A stretch of DNA of 64,000 nucleotides from the NCBI RefSeq assembly GCF_021531715.1, contig NZ_JAFBIT010000001.1, forward strand, positions 992,001-1,056,000, in the 5' to 3' direction. Positions 1-8,496 of this stretch are shown in pieces; position 1 is the first letter of the stretch; the number at the start of each line of letters is the position of its first letter. The translations under genes were made by a program, and so were the position numbers. Origin of the DNA: Anaeromassilibacillus senegalensis. Lineage in GTDB: Bacteria > Bacillota > Clostridia > Oscillospirales > Acutalibacteraceae. Below the pieces are notes generated by a model. That model did not search any database. It was not told where the DNA came from and saw only the letters and a list, made by a program, of their open reading frames with translations.

Positions 1-125
1 ACTCCGCCGAAAACACCGTGATGGTACATATCCGGCGTATCCGCGAGAAGATCGAGATTAACCCGAGCGAGCCGGAATATCTGAAAGTGGTCTGGGGGCT
101 GGGCTATGAAATCGAAAAGCACTAA
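1..125 (+). CDS. OmpR/PhoB-type response regulator, C-terminal fragment
   Basis: Only the last 40 codons are in the window (frame starts at base 3). They encode the end of a winged-helix DNA-binding domain: TVMVHIRRIREKIE is the recognition helix region and VVWGLGYEIEK is the typical final wing strand. The stop overlaps the start of the histidine kinase at 106 by 20 bases, so the two form a translationally coupled two-component pair. The receiver domain lies to the left of the window. The target genes cannot be told from this fragment. Confidence 0.85.
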   Translation, partial: SAENTVMVHIRRIREKIEINPSEPEYLKVVWGLGYEIEKH

Positions 126-2301
126 CCTCGCGCGCGGCGTTTTCTCCTGGTTCTGCTTTCTGCTCGTCGTCTTCACGATCATTTTCACCGTCGTTTACGG
201 CGTCGCGTTCTTTTCCCAGTACGGCTCCTCCCTCTTTGAGAAATCGGAAGACATCGCCGAAACGGTCGGGCAGATCATGTGCGGCGAGCTGCGGGAGCTG
301 GACATCTACAAGGAGGGCGCCTCGAGCTTCTTCGAGCGCCTGTTTTACAGCACACAGAGCGGCGAAACCTCCGCTCAGGCAAACAGTTATGAGGAAGAAG
401 AAGCCGAAATCAGCATCGAGTGCGGTGTCCGGTATTTCATCTCCGACAGCAACACCACCGCCTCCGTCGCGACCGTCTATGTGGAGACTATCTCGAAGGA
501 CAACCTGTATTCCGTGACAGATTACAGCAGTGACCCCGCGGGCAAAACCGTGACGAACGACGCGAATTGGGACCCAAATACGCTGCCTGAGGACTTCAAC
601 TATCTGTTCCGGTGCAGCAGCGGTGTTGTGGAAATCTTTCACAAGCAGGAAAGCGGCGCTCTGAAATCCGTCTTTCGCAGCGACGAGCCCGGTGCGTTTT
701 ATACCGATACGCTCGCGTATGCGCTGGAATCCCTGCGTTCGGTCAAGAATCCGCCGGATATCTCCTTTGCGGTGCGTGCGGAAGCGACCTCACACTATGC
801 CTCCAACGAGATTGTTGGCAATGCGCAGAACTACGCGAACCGTCTGCTGTTCCAGTTCGTGCTGGTTACAACCGCTGTCGCGCTGTTCATTCTCATTTTG
901 ATCCTCTCCTTCCTCTTCCGACCCGACCGCAAGCTGTTCGAGACGTATCTTGCGCACGGGTTGAAATGGATCTGGATCGAGATCAAGATCGTCGCTATGA
1001 TCGGCTGGAGCGCGCTGTGCCTTGCCTTGCTTTTTGCCGACTGGTTCCCGGTGGCACTGGCCCTTTGCGCGCTGTTTTTCATGTTCTATTTGCTCGGTGT
1101 GGACATTTCGCACAACCGCCGCATCTACCGGCATAACATCATCCACTCCATTTTGAAGCTGGTGCTCGCGAACAAGGACGGCAAGCGCTTCGAGCAGCTC
1201 GTCTACCGCAAATATCTCGCGACGGTCGGCATTCTGCTCGGTCTCGTGCTGGCGGCCGTCGTTGTCACGCTCTTCTTCTGGGGACACTGGCCGTTTGAAG
1301 AATGGCTTCCCGCGTTCTATGTGTCCATCGGCATTGCGGCACTCGGCACGATGATCTGGTTTGCCGCCGCGCTGCGCGACGACCTGCGCGACTACGGCAA
1401 GCTGATGGATCAGGTGGAGCAGATGTATAAGGGCGATTTGAACGCGGTCAACACGCTGCCCGCCACCTCGCCGCTGTACAGCTCCGCCATGCAGCTCAAC
1501 ATGATCCGAGACGGCATCAAGATCGCCGTGGAGGAGGGCATCAAGTCCGAACGCACAAAGGTGGAGCTCATCACGAACGTATCGCACGACATCAAAACGC
1601 CGCTGACCTCCATCATCAGCTATGTGGAGCTTCTGAAAGCCGAGCCGGATCTACCCCCGCACGTTATGGACTACATTGAGATCATCTCACAGAAGTCCGA
1701 CCGCCTGCGGCACATGATTCAGGACATCTTTGATGTCTCCAAGGCAGCGACCGGTAACATGTCGCTTGAGCCGGAATACATCGGGCTTGACAAGCTCCTG
1801 CGCCAGACGCTCGCCGACATGGAGGGCCTCATGCAGAGCAGTCCGCTCCAGTGGCGCGTACAGATCCCGCAGGACACCTTCCCCGTCTACGCGGACGGCC
1901 AGCGCATGTACCGCGTTTTCCAGAATCTCATCAAGAACGCCGTGCAGTATTCGCTCGAGGGTTCACGCGTATACGTCTCGCTGGAAAAGCGGAATGACTG
2001 TGCGGTCGCCGTGATCCAGAATATCACAAAGCATGAGCTGGAAATGGATGGCGAAGCGCTCACAGCGCGCTTTGTGCGCGGTGACGACAGCCGCTCCACC
2101 TCCGGCAGCGGGCTCGGCCTTTCGATCGCAAAGAGCTTTACGGAAGCCTGCGGCGGTACCTGCACCGTCTCCGTAAAGGGCGATCTGTTCACGGTGGAAA
2201 TCGCCCTGCCGCTTGCTTCTCCCCCGGAGCCGACAGTCACAGAATTCCAAAACGAAAAAGAAGACGAAGGAAAAGACTCTGCGGACAGCGCGCAATCCTG
2301 A
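106..2301 (+). CDS. Two-component sensor histidine kinase
   Basis: A 731-residue membrane kinase. Seen: an N-terminal membrane helix (about 10-35), an extracytoplasmic region of roughly 210 residues, then four further hydrophobic segments (about 247-272, 288-330, 370-395, 402-420). These are followed by the HisKA box SHDIKTPLTS with phospho-acceptor His494, an N box near LIKNAVQYS and a G box SGSGLGLSIAKS. The extra internal membrane segments make it longer than a simple two-helix VanS/PhoR-like kinase. It overlaps the response regulator gene by 20 bases and is followed by a strong terminator, so it ends the operon. The signal sensed is unknown. Confidence 0.9.
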   Translation: MKSKSTNLARGVFSWFCFLLVVFTIIFTVVYGVAFFSQYGSSLFEKSEDIAETVGQIMCGELRELDIYKEGASSFFERLFYSTQSGETSAQANSYEEEEAEISIECGVRYFISDSNTTASVATVYVETISKDNLYSVTDYSSDPAGKTVTNDANWDPNTLPEDFNYLFRCSSGVVEIFHKQESGALKSVFRSDEPGAFYTDTLAYALESLRSVKNPPDISFAVRAEATSHYASNEIVGNAQNYANRLLFQFVLVTTAVALFILILILSFLFRPDRKLFETYLAHGLKWIWIEIKIVAMIGWSALCLALLFADWFPVALALCALFFMFYLLGVDISHNRRIYRHNIIHSILKLVLANKDGKRFEQLVYRKYLATVGILLGLVLAAVVVTLFFWGHWPFEEWLPAFYVSIGIAALGTMIWFAAALRDDLRDYGKLMDQVEQMYKGDLNAVNTLPATSPLYSSAMQLNMIRDGIKIAVEEGIKSERTKVELITNVSHDIKTPLTSIISYVELLKAEPDLPPHVMDYIEIISQKSDRLRHMIQDIFDVSKAATGNMSLEPEYIGLDKLLRQTLADMEGLMQSSPLQWRVQIPQDTFPVYADGQRMYRVFQNLIKNAVQYSLEGSRVYVSLEKRNDCAVAVIQNITKHELEMDGEALTARFVRGDDSRSTSGSGLGLSIAKSFTEACGGTCTVSVKGDLFTVEIALPLASPPEPTVTEFQNEKEDEGKDSADSAQS

Positions 2302-2307
2302 AGAATC

Positions 2308-2353
2308 AAAAATGCAGCCTTAAACGGGGCAAACCCGTAAGGCTGCATTTTTT
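2308..2353 (+). terminator. Intrinsic terminator after histidine kinase
   Basis: Fifteen-base arms 2308-2322 and 2338-2352 (AAAAATGCAGCCTTA and its complement) are separated by a short GC-rich loop. The distal arm ends in a T run, and the hairpin starts seven bases after the kinase stop. The A run on the left arm lets it also serve the convergent gene on the minus strand. Confidence 0.85.
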
Positions 2354-2373
2354 ATGCAGAAATGGATTTTGAA

Positions 2374-3657
2374 TTACTGAACGGCCTTCTCGAGCGCCTG
2401 CTTGATGTCGGCGAGGATATCGTCGATGTTCTCGATGCCGACGGAGAGACGGATCAGATCGGGCGATACGCCGGCCTCCTCCAGCTGCTTGTCTGAAAGC
2501 TGGCGATGCGTGGTGCTGGCCGGATGCAGCACGCAGGTGCGCAGATCCGCGACGTGCGTGACAACCGAGGCAAGCTCGAGACTGTCCATAAACTTTGTAG
2601 CGGCTTCTCTGCCGCCCTTAATGCCGAAAGAAACGACGCCGCAGGTACCGTGCGGCATATACTTCTGCGCGAGTGCGTGGAACGGGCTGCTCTCCAAGCC
2701 CGGGAAGTTGACCCACGCGATGCGGTCATCCTGCTCGAGGAACTTTGCGATCTCCATCGCGTTTGAGCAGTGACGCTCCATGCGCAGTGCGAGCGTCTCC
2801 ATGCCGAGGTTCAGAAGGAACGCATTCATCGGCGCCGCCTGCGCGCCGAGATCGCGCATCAGGTGGCATCTGGCCTTCGCGATATACGCTGCGCGGCCAA
2901 ACTGCTTCGTATACACAACGCCGTGATAGGACTCATCCGGCTCCGTGAATTCCGGGAACTTGCCGTTGTTCCAATCGAAATTGCCGCTGTCGACGATCGC
3001 GCCGCCGACCTGCACGGCATGGCCGTCGAGATACTTCGTGGTGGAGTGTACGACGATGTCCACGCCAAACTCAAACGGACGGCAGTTGATCGGTGTCGGG
3101 AATGTATTGTCCACGATGATCGGCACGCCGTGCTCATGCGCGATATTCGCGAACAGCTCGAGATCTGTCACGACGAGCGACGGGTTCGCAAGCGTCTCCG
3201 CAAACACGCAGCGCGTATTCTCGCGGAAAGCTGCACGCAGCTCGTCCGCCGTAGAGGTCGGGGAAACGAACGTAAAGTCGATGCCCATCTCCTTCATCGT
3301 CTTGTAGAACAGGTTGAACGTGCCGCCGTAGATCGCACTGGAGCAGACGACATGCCCGCCCGCGCGGCAGATATTCAGAACGGACAGCAAAGATGCGGAC
3401 TGACCGGACGCCGTGAGCATCGCGCCGACGCCGCCCTCGAGCGCCGCGAGCTTCTTCTCGACTGCGTCGAGCGTCGGGTTGCCGAGGCGCGTGTAGAAAA
3501 AGCCGTCCGACTTCAGGTCGAACAGATCGCCCATCTCCTGCGAGCTCTCGTAGGTATAGGTCGTGCTCTGCACGATCGGCAGAACGCGCGGCTCGCCGTT
3601 TCCGGGCTTATAGCCCGCATGGATACAGATGGTATCCGGTTTGAAATTCTTTTCCAT
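2374..3657 (-). CDS. O-acetylhomoserine sulfhydrylase (PLP-dependent)
   Basis: A 427-residue Cys/Met-metabolism PLP enzyme that makes homocysteine (or methionine) from O-acetyl-L-homoserine and sulfide (or methanethiol). Seen: TTYTYESSQEMGDLF near the N-terminus, the sugar-phosphate-like loop ASGQSASLLS, and the PLP lysine in HSTTKYLDGH (Lys208). The length of about 430 residues and the insert after the PLP lysine favour the sulfhydrylase branch over cystathionine gamma-synthase (about 380). The start was set at ATG 3657 because GGAGGA lies seven bases upstream; an in-frame start further upstream at 3687 lacks this. It follows the zinc-ribbon gene by 36 bases. No SAM riboswitch or T-box fits in that gap. 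Confidence 0.88.
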   Translation of the reverse strand: MEKNFKPDTICIHAGYKPGNGEPRVLPIVQSTTYTYESSQEMGDLFDLKSDGFFYTRLGNPTLDAVEKKLAALEGGVGAMLTASGQSASLLSVLNICRAGGHVVCSSAIYGGTFNLFYKTMKEMGIDFTFVSPTSTADELRAAFRENTRCVFAETLANPSLVVTDLELFANIAHEHGVPIIVDNTFPTPINCRPFEFGVDIVVHSTTKYLDGHAVQVGGAIVDSGNFDWNNGKFPEFTEPDESYHGVVYTKQFGRAAYIAKARCHLMRDLGAQAAPMNAFLLNLGMETLALRMERHCSNAMEIAKFLEQDDRIAWVNFPGLESSPFHALAQKYMPHGTCGVVSFGIKGGREAATKFMDSLELASVVTHVADLRTCVLHPASTTHRQLSDKQLEEAGVSPDLIRLSVGIENIDDILADIKQALEKAVQ

Positions 3658-3693
3658 TTTGACTTCCTCCATTCCATGCATACACATGAAGAT

Positions 3694-4158
3694 TTATTTC
3701 ATGAACAATTCCCTGAGCAGCGTCGCCAGAAAATCGGACGCGAAGACGACCAGCATCACGATCACCATAAAGGCAAGGATCGAGACGGTCTGGATCACCA
3801 TCCGCTTTCCTTTCGGCATATCGTCCTCTTCTGCCGGCGCGGGATCCTCTTTCTCCTGTGCGAGCGTTTCGTTCGCGCGCGGAAGATCCCGATATTCCAC
3901 GTAGATATTCCGGTCGGTCGGCACAAATTCCGAATCAAACACGCTCGTGGAAAAGCCAGCTTTCACCTGCTCGGTTCGGTGGCGGATCGCAAGCGACTCA
4001 AACAGCGCGGAAATCTCCGTCGCCTCCCCCTCGCTGACCTTCATGAAAAAGACCTCGTCGTTGTCTTTGACCGGGCGCAGCCCCCGGCTGCGTTTGCAGT
4101 TTGGGCAGGTGCGGGTGGAATCCTCGCAGACCGTCTGGCATTTTGTACAGTAGAGCAT
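3694..4158 (-). CDS. Zinc-ribbon protein with C-terminal membrane helix
   Basis: A 154-residue protein. Two cysteine pairs (CTKC, residues 4-7, and CPNC, about 18-21) form a zinc ribbon. Residues about 30-75 resemble the DUF2007-type putative signal-transducing fold (VFFMKVSEGEATEIS). An acidic linker follows, then one transmembrane helix near the end (VSILAFMVIVMLVVFASDF). The start has GGGAGG six bases upstream. It is the first gene of a probable two-gene unit with the O-acetylhomoserine sulfhydrylase. The function is unknown; the DUF2007 similarity is judged by eye. Confidence 0.7.
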   Translation of the reverse strand: MLYCTKCQTVCEDSTRTCPNCKRSRGLRPVKDNDEVFFMKVSEGEATEISALFESLAIRHRTEQVKAGFSTSVFDSEFVPTDRNIYVEYRDLPRANETLAQEKEDPAPAEEDDMPKGKRMVIQTVSILAFMVIVMLVVFASDFLATLLRELFMK

Positions 4159-4196
4159 CGTGTGCCTCCCGAAACGGCCTTCGCCGTGATACGGTT

Positions 4197-4225
4197 AGTA
4201 TAGCACAGCCCTGCAGTAAATTCAA
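4197..4225 (-). promoter_or_regulatory. SigA-type promoter for zinc-ribbon/sulfhydrylase unit
   Basis: Read on the minus strand, TTGAAT (4220-4225) and TATACT (4197-4202) are separated by 17 bases, about 40 bases upstream of the ATG at 4158. Seen in sequence only. Confidence 0.6.
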
Positions 4226-4234
4226 TAAAAAATC

Positions 4235-4798
4235 TCAGCGCAGCACCGGCTGGAGCTGTTCGCCGCGAAATGCCGCTTCAAGCGTCTCCGGAACTAGGTC
4301 AAAGTGTGCAACAAGCGAATTCGGCTTTTTCACGGGATCATCCTGCCCCAGCGGGACGAAATACAGGTGCTTTGTGTTCAAAAGTGTGCCGATATTCCGG
4401 CACGACGCGCCGAGAGCGTCGTTCGTCGCGAGCGCGAGCACGATCGGCATCGAGACGCGCAGCGCCGACTTGACCGCCATCGTCACGCTCGTGTCCGTCA
4501 CAGCGTTCGCGATCTTCGCCGCCGTGTTGCCCGTACACGGCATGACGACCACACCGTCTGCGAGGCGCTTCGGGCCGATCGGCTCCGCGCCTGCGATGGT
4601 GTGGATGATCTCGCGCCCGCAGAGCGCTTCCACGCGCTGCCGGAAATCCTTCGCCGCGCCGAACCGCGTATCGGTGGTATATGCCGTTTCGCTCATCACC
4701 GGCAGAACCTCATACGTCTCCCGGAGCCTTGTGAGCTGCTTCAGCGCGTTTTCAAACGTGCAGAAGGAACCGCACATGGCAAAAACTATGGTCCGCAT
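4235..4798 (-). CDS. spoVFB: Dipicolinate synthase subunit B
   Basis: A 187-residue flavoprotein-family subunit (DpaB) that acts with SpoVFA in the mother cell to oxidise dihydrodipicolinate to dipicolinic acid, the spore-core chelator. Seen: the N-terminal flavoprotein-like start (IVFAMCGSFCTF), the segment VVVMPCTGNTAAKIANAVTD, and LATNDALGASCRNIG, all typical of DpaB. The frame is open upstream to 4957, but that stretch overlaps spoVFA. ATG 4798 lies seven bases after the spoVFA stop and gives the normal family length. Its presence implies that the organism makes endospores. Confidence 0.92.
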   Translation of the reverse strand: MRTIVFAMCGSFCTFENALKQLTRLRETYEVLPVMSETAYTTDTRFGAAKDFRQRVEALCGREIIHTIAGAEPIGPKRLADGVVVMPCTGNTAAKIANAVTDTSVTMAVKSALRVSMPIVLALATNDALGASCRNIGTLLNTKHLYFVPLGQDDPVKKPNSLVAHFDLVPETLEAAFRGEQLQPVLR

Positions 4799-4805
4799 CC
4801 TGCAA

Positions 4806-5663
4806 TCATGCCTCCTCAAGCATATTGTAAACCGCTTCCTTGATATACTCCGCCGCCGTTTTCGGCGCAACGCGTCCCGGCAAAGACTGCGCCTGTACAA
4901 CATGCAGGCCAAGCCGCCCGGCGCTCTCAAGATCAATGCCGCCCGGCGCGGACGCAAGCTCCACGAGCAGCGTATCCGCGTCCTGCTGCGTGAGCGCCGG
5001 CGCGCCGATCACGCGGGCAGGCACGGTGTTGAAAATCACGTCGAACCGCTGGGTGATCTCGCGGTACGTCAGCGGCTCCACGCCGAACGCCCGCATACGC
5101 ATCAGATCCTCCTTTTTCCGCGCCGCAGCGTATACACGCGCGCCCATGCCGCGCAGAATAATCGCCAGGTTTTTTCCGATGCGTCCAAAGCCCGTAATCA
5201 GGCACTTAGCGCCGTTTAGCGTGCCGGGATATTCCTGAATTGCAATCGAGACCGCTCCCTCCGCCGTCGGGATCGCATTGCCAACCGCCAGTTCCTCGCG
5301 GCGGTAGTAATCCTCCGGCTCGATTTCCCGCCACAGAACGGAAGACGCGACGAGCCGCTGAATCATGCCGCCATAGACCGTGCGGTTGCAAAACAGCGAC
5401 GCAAAGGCATCGTCGAGCCGAATCTCCGCCGCGGCATACGGCGCATTCAGCGTCAGGCCATCTCGAGTCGCAGGCAGCGGCAGCAAAATCACGGAGCTCT
5501 TCTTTGCAAGCTCCGAAAGCGTCGTTTCAGCCGCGCCGCGGCACGGGCCGAGGTTTTCAAAGCCGTGTACGCAGACGGGGTAACCGTCGGCCGCGATGGA
5601 GGCGGCCAGATACCGCATCCGCTCGTCGCCGCCGATCACGCCGAAGGTGTTGATCGTGGGCAT
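4806..5663 (-). CDS. spoVFA: Dipicolinate synthase subunit A
   Basis: A 285-residue subunit (DpaA) of dipicolinate synthase. Seen: an N-terminal Rossmann-like half (FGVIGGDERMRYLA), and a second nucleotide-binding core ITGFGRIGKNLA with KK and R residues typical of an NAD(P)-binding domain in the C-terminal half. ATG 5663 was chosen over GTG 5672 because the GGAAAGG Shine-Dalgarno lies ten bases before the ATG but only one before the GTG. It is first in the spoVFA-spoVFB pair and divergent from murC. Expression in the sporulating mother cell is expected from family knowledge. Confidence 0.92.
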   Translation of the reverse strand: MPTINTFGVIGGDERMRYLAASIAADGYPVCVHGFENLGPCRGAAETTLSELAKKSSVILLPLPATRDGLTLNAPYAAAEIRLDDAFASLFCNRTVYGGMIQRLVASSVLWREIEPEDYYRREELAVGNAIPTAEGAVSIAIQEYPGTLNGAKCLITGFGRIGKNLAIILRGMGARVYAAARKKEDLMRMRAFGVEPLTYREITQRFDVIFNTVPARVIGAPALTQQDADTLLVELASAPGGIDLESAGRLGLHVVQAQSLPGRVAPKTAAEYIKEAVYNMLEEA

Positions 5664-5699
5664 AGCATTCACGCCTTTCCAAACAATTCCATCCGCTCC

Positions 5700-5707
5700 A
5701 TTTTATG
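5700..5707 (-). promoter_or_regulatory. Possible sporulation sigma (E/K) -10 element
   Basis: On the minus strand CATAAAAT matches the CATANNNT core of SigE/SigK -10 elements, 36 bases upstream of the spoVFA ATG. An AC dinucleotide lies at about the distance of a SigK -35. No good SigA promoter is visible for this pair. The match is short, so this is only suggestive. Confidence 0.3.
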
Positions 5708-5765
5708 GCCTTCTGCGTTTTTTGTGTGCGCGCAAAGACTTTTTCCGCTTTTTTTCATTTTCCTA

Positions 5766-5794
5766 TTTATTTTTTGCCGCGATGGCCTTATAAT
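5766..5794 (+). promoter_or_regulatory. Possible murC promoter
   Basis: A perfect TATAAT (5789-5794) follows a weak TTTATT (5766-5771) at 17 bases, giving a leader of about 100 bases before murC. The leader contains a small inverted repeat (GGGCA/TGCCC near 5846-5862). Confidence 0.4.
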
Positions 5795-5902
5795 ATTAAG
5801 ACACACCTATATTGGATATTTACGATGATTTATATAGACAGACGGGCAGCCTTATTGCCCGCCGCTTTCCGGACGATTTCCGGCTGAAAGGAACATTGGA
5901 TT

Positions 5903-7285
5903 ATGACGGACAACAAAACAAATTTACTCGATACAGTCAAGCGCCTGCATTTTGTCGGCATCGGCGGCTCGGGCATGTGCCCGATGGCTGAGATCCTCCA
6001 CCACAAGGATTATATCATCACCGGCAGCGACATCAATGAATCCGACACGCTCGAGCGCATCCGCGGCTACGGCATTCCGGTCTTTATGGGACACCGTCCG
6101 GAGAATATCGGCGACGCGGAGCTCGTCGTTTACACCGCCGCCGCCAAGCAGGATAACCCGGAGCTTGTGGCCGCGCGCGAAAAAGGCATCCCCACGCTGG
6201 AGCGTTCCGTGATGCTCGGCCTGCTCACGAAGAAGTTTTCAAACGCGATTGCCGTTTCCGGCACACACGGCAAGACGACGACGACCGGCATGATCACACA
6301 GATCCTGATCGAGGCCGGCCGCGACCCGAGCGCCGTCATCGGCGGCAAGCTGCCCTTTATCGGCGGCAACGGCCGCGTCGGCAAAAGCGAAAATATGGTC
6401 TGCGAGGCGTGCGAATATGTCGACACGTTCCTCCAGCTCCACCCGACGATCAGCGTCATTCTGAACATCGACGCCGACCACCTCGACTACTTCGGCACAC
6501 TCGACAACATTGTGAAATCCTTCCGCCAGTTCTCCCTGCAAACCTCAAAGCGGATCATCGTGAACGGCGATGACGCGAATGCGATGCGCGCTGTCGAGGG
6601 CTTGACACACGCGGAGATCGTCACCTTCGGGCGTACGGCACAAAGCGATTACTATGTGACCGAGCTGAATGAAGAAGATACCGCCTGCGAGGACTTTACG
6701 ATTATGCACCACGGTGAGCGCGTCTGCCGCGTGAGTCTGCGCGTGCCCGGCGAACACAACATGATGAACGCGCTGGCCGCCGCTGCCGCCGCACACGGCA
6801 TGGGCGTGGACGGTATGCACATCAAGGCTGCGCTCGAGGCGTTTTCCGGCGTACACCGTCGCTTTGAAATTCTCGGCAAATTCGACGGCGTAACGGTCGC
6901 GGATGACTTTGCGCATCATCCGACGGAGCTTTCCGCGGTACTTTCCTCCGCGGTGCGCATGGGCTACCACGAGGTTTGGGCCGTTTTCCAGCCGCACACG
7001 TTCTCGAGAACTGCCATGCTGCTCGACGATTTCGCGAAGGCGCTCTCCATCCCCCACCATGTCGTGATGACGGAGATCCTCGCTGTGCGCGAAACGAACA
7101 CCTATAACATCCACACGAGCGACCTCGCGGCAAAAATCCCCGGCAGCCGCTGGTTCGGCAGCTTCGAGGAAATCGCCGATTACGTAATGGCGAATGCCAA
7201 GGAGAACGATCTGATCCTGACGCTCGGCGGCGGCGACATCTACAAGTGCGCCAATCTGATTGTGGAAAAATACAAGAGCCGATAA
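5903..7285 (+). CDS. murC: UDP-N-acetylmuramate--L-alanine ligase
   Basis: A 460-residue cytoplasmic Mur ligase that adds the first residue of the peptidoglycan stem, L-Ala, to UDP-MurNAc using ATP. Seen: the N-terminal Rossmann motif FVGIGGSGMCPMAEIL, the P-loop GTHGKTTTT (residues 120-128), LNIDADHLDYF in the central domain, GEHNMMNALAA, and HHPTEL in the C-terminal domain. The length is usual for MurC. AAAGGA precedes the ATG. It is monocistronic: a terminator follows within three bases, and dipicolinate genes diverge on the left. Confidence 0.95.
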   Translation: MTDNKTNLLDTVKRLHFVGIGGSGMCPMAEILHHKDYIITGSDINESDTLERIRGYGIPVFMGHRPENIGDAELVVYTAAAKQDNPELVAAREKGIPTLERSVMLGLLTKKFSNAIAVSGTHGKTTTTGMITQILIEAGRDPSAVIGGKLPFIGGNGRVGKSENMVCEACEYVDTFLQLHPTISVILNIDADHLDYFGTLDNIVKSFRQFSLQTSKRIIVNGDDANAMRAVEGLTHAEIVTFGRTAQSDYYVTELNEEDTACEDFTIMHHGERVCRVSLRVPGEHNMMNALAAAAAAHGMGVDGMHIKAALEAFSGVHRRFEILGKFDGVTVADDFAHHPTELSAVLSSAVRMGYHEVWAVFQPHTFSRTAMLLDDFAKALSIPHHVVMTEILAVRETNTYNIHTSDLAAKIPGSRWFGSFEEIADYVMANAKENDLILTLGGGDIYKCANLIVEKYKSR

Positions 7286-7287
7286 AC

Positions 7288-7318
7288 AAAAGGGCTGCAG
7301 CTTTGCAGTCCTTTTATC
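7288..7318 (+). terminator. murC terminator
   Basis: Twelve-base arms 7288-7299 (AAAAGGGCTGCA) and 7304-7315 pair around a GCTT loop with one G-T wobble. The distal arm ends in TTTT. Confidence 0.8.
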
Positions 7319-7337
7319 ATATGAGGAGAGGTTCTTT

Positions 7338-7397
7338 ATGCGCATACGCGCGACCACCTATAACGACACCCGGCGGAAAACGAGCTCCGCCGGGTGA
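7338..7397 (+). CDS. Possible 19-residue peptide ORF ending in a terminator hairpin
   Basis: ATG at 7338 is preceded six bases upstream by GAGGAGAGG, a strong Shine-Dalgarno. The frame encodes MRIRATTYNDTRRKTSSAG and stops at 7395-7397. Its last codons form the GC-rich hairpin 7368-7395. The opening resembles the first strand of endonuclease/exonuclease/phosphatase proteins, so it may be a gene remnant and not a real micropeptide. No promoter was found between the murC terminator and this ORF. Confidence 0.3.
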   Translation: MRIRATTYNDTRRKTSSAG

Positions 7398-7402
7398 TTT
7401 TT
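7368..7402. terminator. GC-rich terminator hairpin between convergent genes
   Basis: Arms 7368-7377 (ACCCGGCGGA) and 7386-7395 are perfectly complementary and followed by GATTTTT on the plus strand. The hairpin lies just beyond the stop of the aldo/keto reductase on the minus strand, but the T run serves plus-strand transcription. Confidence 0.65.
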
Positions 7403-7409
7403 GTAATAT

Positions 7410-8396
7410 TTAATGATTTTCCGCCATGACGCCGACGAGCTTATGCGGCACATATGGTTCTTCCAGATACGCAATTTCCTGCGCTGAAAGCGTCAGCCCG
7501 ACGGCTTTTGCGGCGCCCTCGATGTGGTGCAGCTTCGTCGCGCCGACAACTGGCGCTGTCGTTTTTGTCAGCAGCCATGCGAGGGAAATCTCTGTCATTG
7601 AGACGCCGTGCCGTTCGGCAAGCTCCGCAACACGATCGATGATCATGCCGTCCTGCGCCGCTGTGGCATCGTACTTCGATTTCGCATAGCGATCCTCTTC
7701 AAGCCGTTTGGAGGTTTCTCCCGCGCGCTTTGCAAGCCGTCCGCCCGCAAGCGCACTGTACGGCGTCATGGCGATATTTTCCTCGCGGCAATAGGGCGCC
7801 ATCTCGCGCTCCTCCTCGCGGAAGATCAGATTGTAATGCCCCTGCACGGAGACAAACTTCGCAAAGCCCTCCCGCTCTGCCAGCGCGTTCGCCTTGGCAA
7901 GCTGCCACGCGTAGCAGTTTGAAATGCCGATGGCGCGCACCTTACCCGCGCGCACGGCGTTGTTCAGCCCTTCCAGAATCTCATATATCGGCGTGCGGTA
8001 ATCCCACATGTGGCAGATATACAGATCGACATAGTCCATGCCGAGATTATGCAGACTGCGCTCCAGCATCGTCTGCACATGCGCCTGTCCGCTGACGCCC
8101 GCCTCGATCTCCGCATCCGTCCGAGGCAGAAATTTTGTTGCCACAACGACCTCATCCCGCCGCACAAGATCCCGCAACGCCCTGCCAACGAACTGCTCGC
8201 TCGTACCGCCCTGATAGGCGATCGCCGTATCGAAAAAGTTGACGCCGAGCTCGAGACCGCGCCGGATAATCTCACGGGAAGATGCTTCGTCCAGCGTCCA
8301 GCTGTGCTGGCCGGCTCCGGCGGCGCCGAAGCCCATGCATCCCATACAGATGCGCGAAACGGTTAAATCCGAATTGCCGAGCTTTGTGTATTCCAT
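7410..8396 (-). CDS. Aldo/keto reductase (YhdN/YajO-like)
   Basis: A 328-residue NADPH-dependent oxidoreductase of the aldo/keto reductase family, a TIM barrel acting on carbonyl compounds. Seen: the start MEYTKLGNSDLTVSRICMG, catalytic Asp and Tyr in FFDTAIAYQGGTSE, the lysine in VVATKF, and DYVDLYICHMWD with the active-site His. Cofactor-binding GATKLHHIEGA lies near the C-terminus. AAGGAG precedes the ATG by eight bases. It is probably transcribed alone. The natural substrate cannot be inferred. Confidence 0.88.
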   Translation of the reverse strand: MEYTKLGNSDLTVSRICMGCMGFGAAGAGQHSWTLDEASSREIIRRGLELGVNFFDTAIAYQGGTSEQFVGRALRDLVRRDEVVVATKFLPRTDAEIEAGVSGQAHVQTMLERSLHNLGMDYVDLYICHMWDYRTPIYEILEGLNNAVRAGKVRAIGISNCYAWQLAKANALAEREGFAKFVSVQGHYNLIFREEEREMAPYCREENIAMTPYSALAGGRLAKRAGETSKRLEEDRYAKSKYDATAAQDGMIIDRVAELAERHGVSMTEISLAWLLTKTTAPVVGATKLHHIEGAAKAVGLTLSAQEIAYLEEPYVPHKLVGVMAENH

Positions 8397-8427
8397 ATTC
8401 CTGTCTCCTTCGCTTTTTTCTGTTCTG

Positions 8428-8457
8428 AGTATAGCAGAAAATCAGGTGAAAAAGCAA
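8428..8457 (-). promoter_or_regulatory. Promoter of aldo/keto reductase
   Basis: On the minus strand TTGCTT (8452-8457) and TATACT (8428-8433) are separated by 18 bases, about 32 bases upstream of the ATG. Confidence 0.5.
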
Positions 8458-8496
8458 ATACCTATAACGAATGGCGGTAAATGCCCCTGAGGCATG

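Noticed and set aside
7338-7397. Treating the short frame after murC as a certain gene.
   Set aside because: Only the ribosome site supports it; it may be a remnant. It is listed with low confidence and not asserted.
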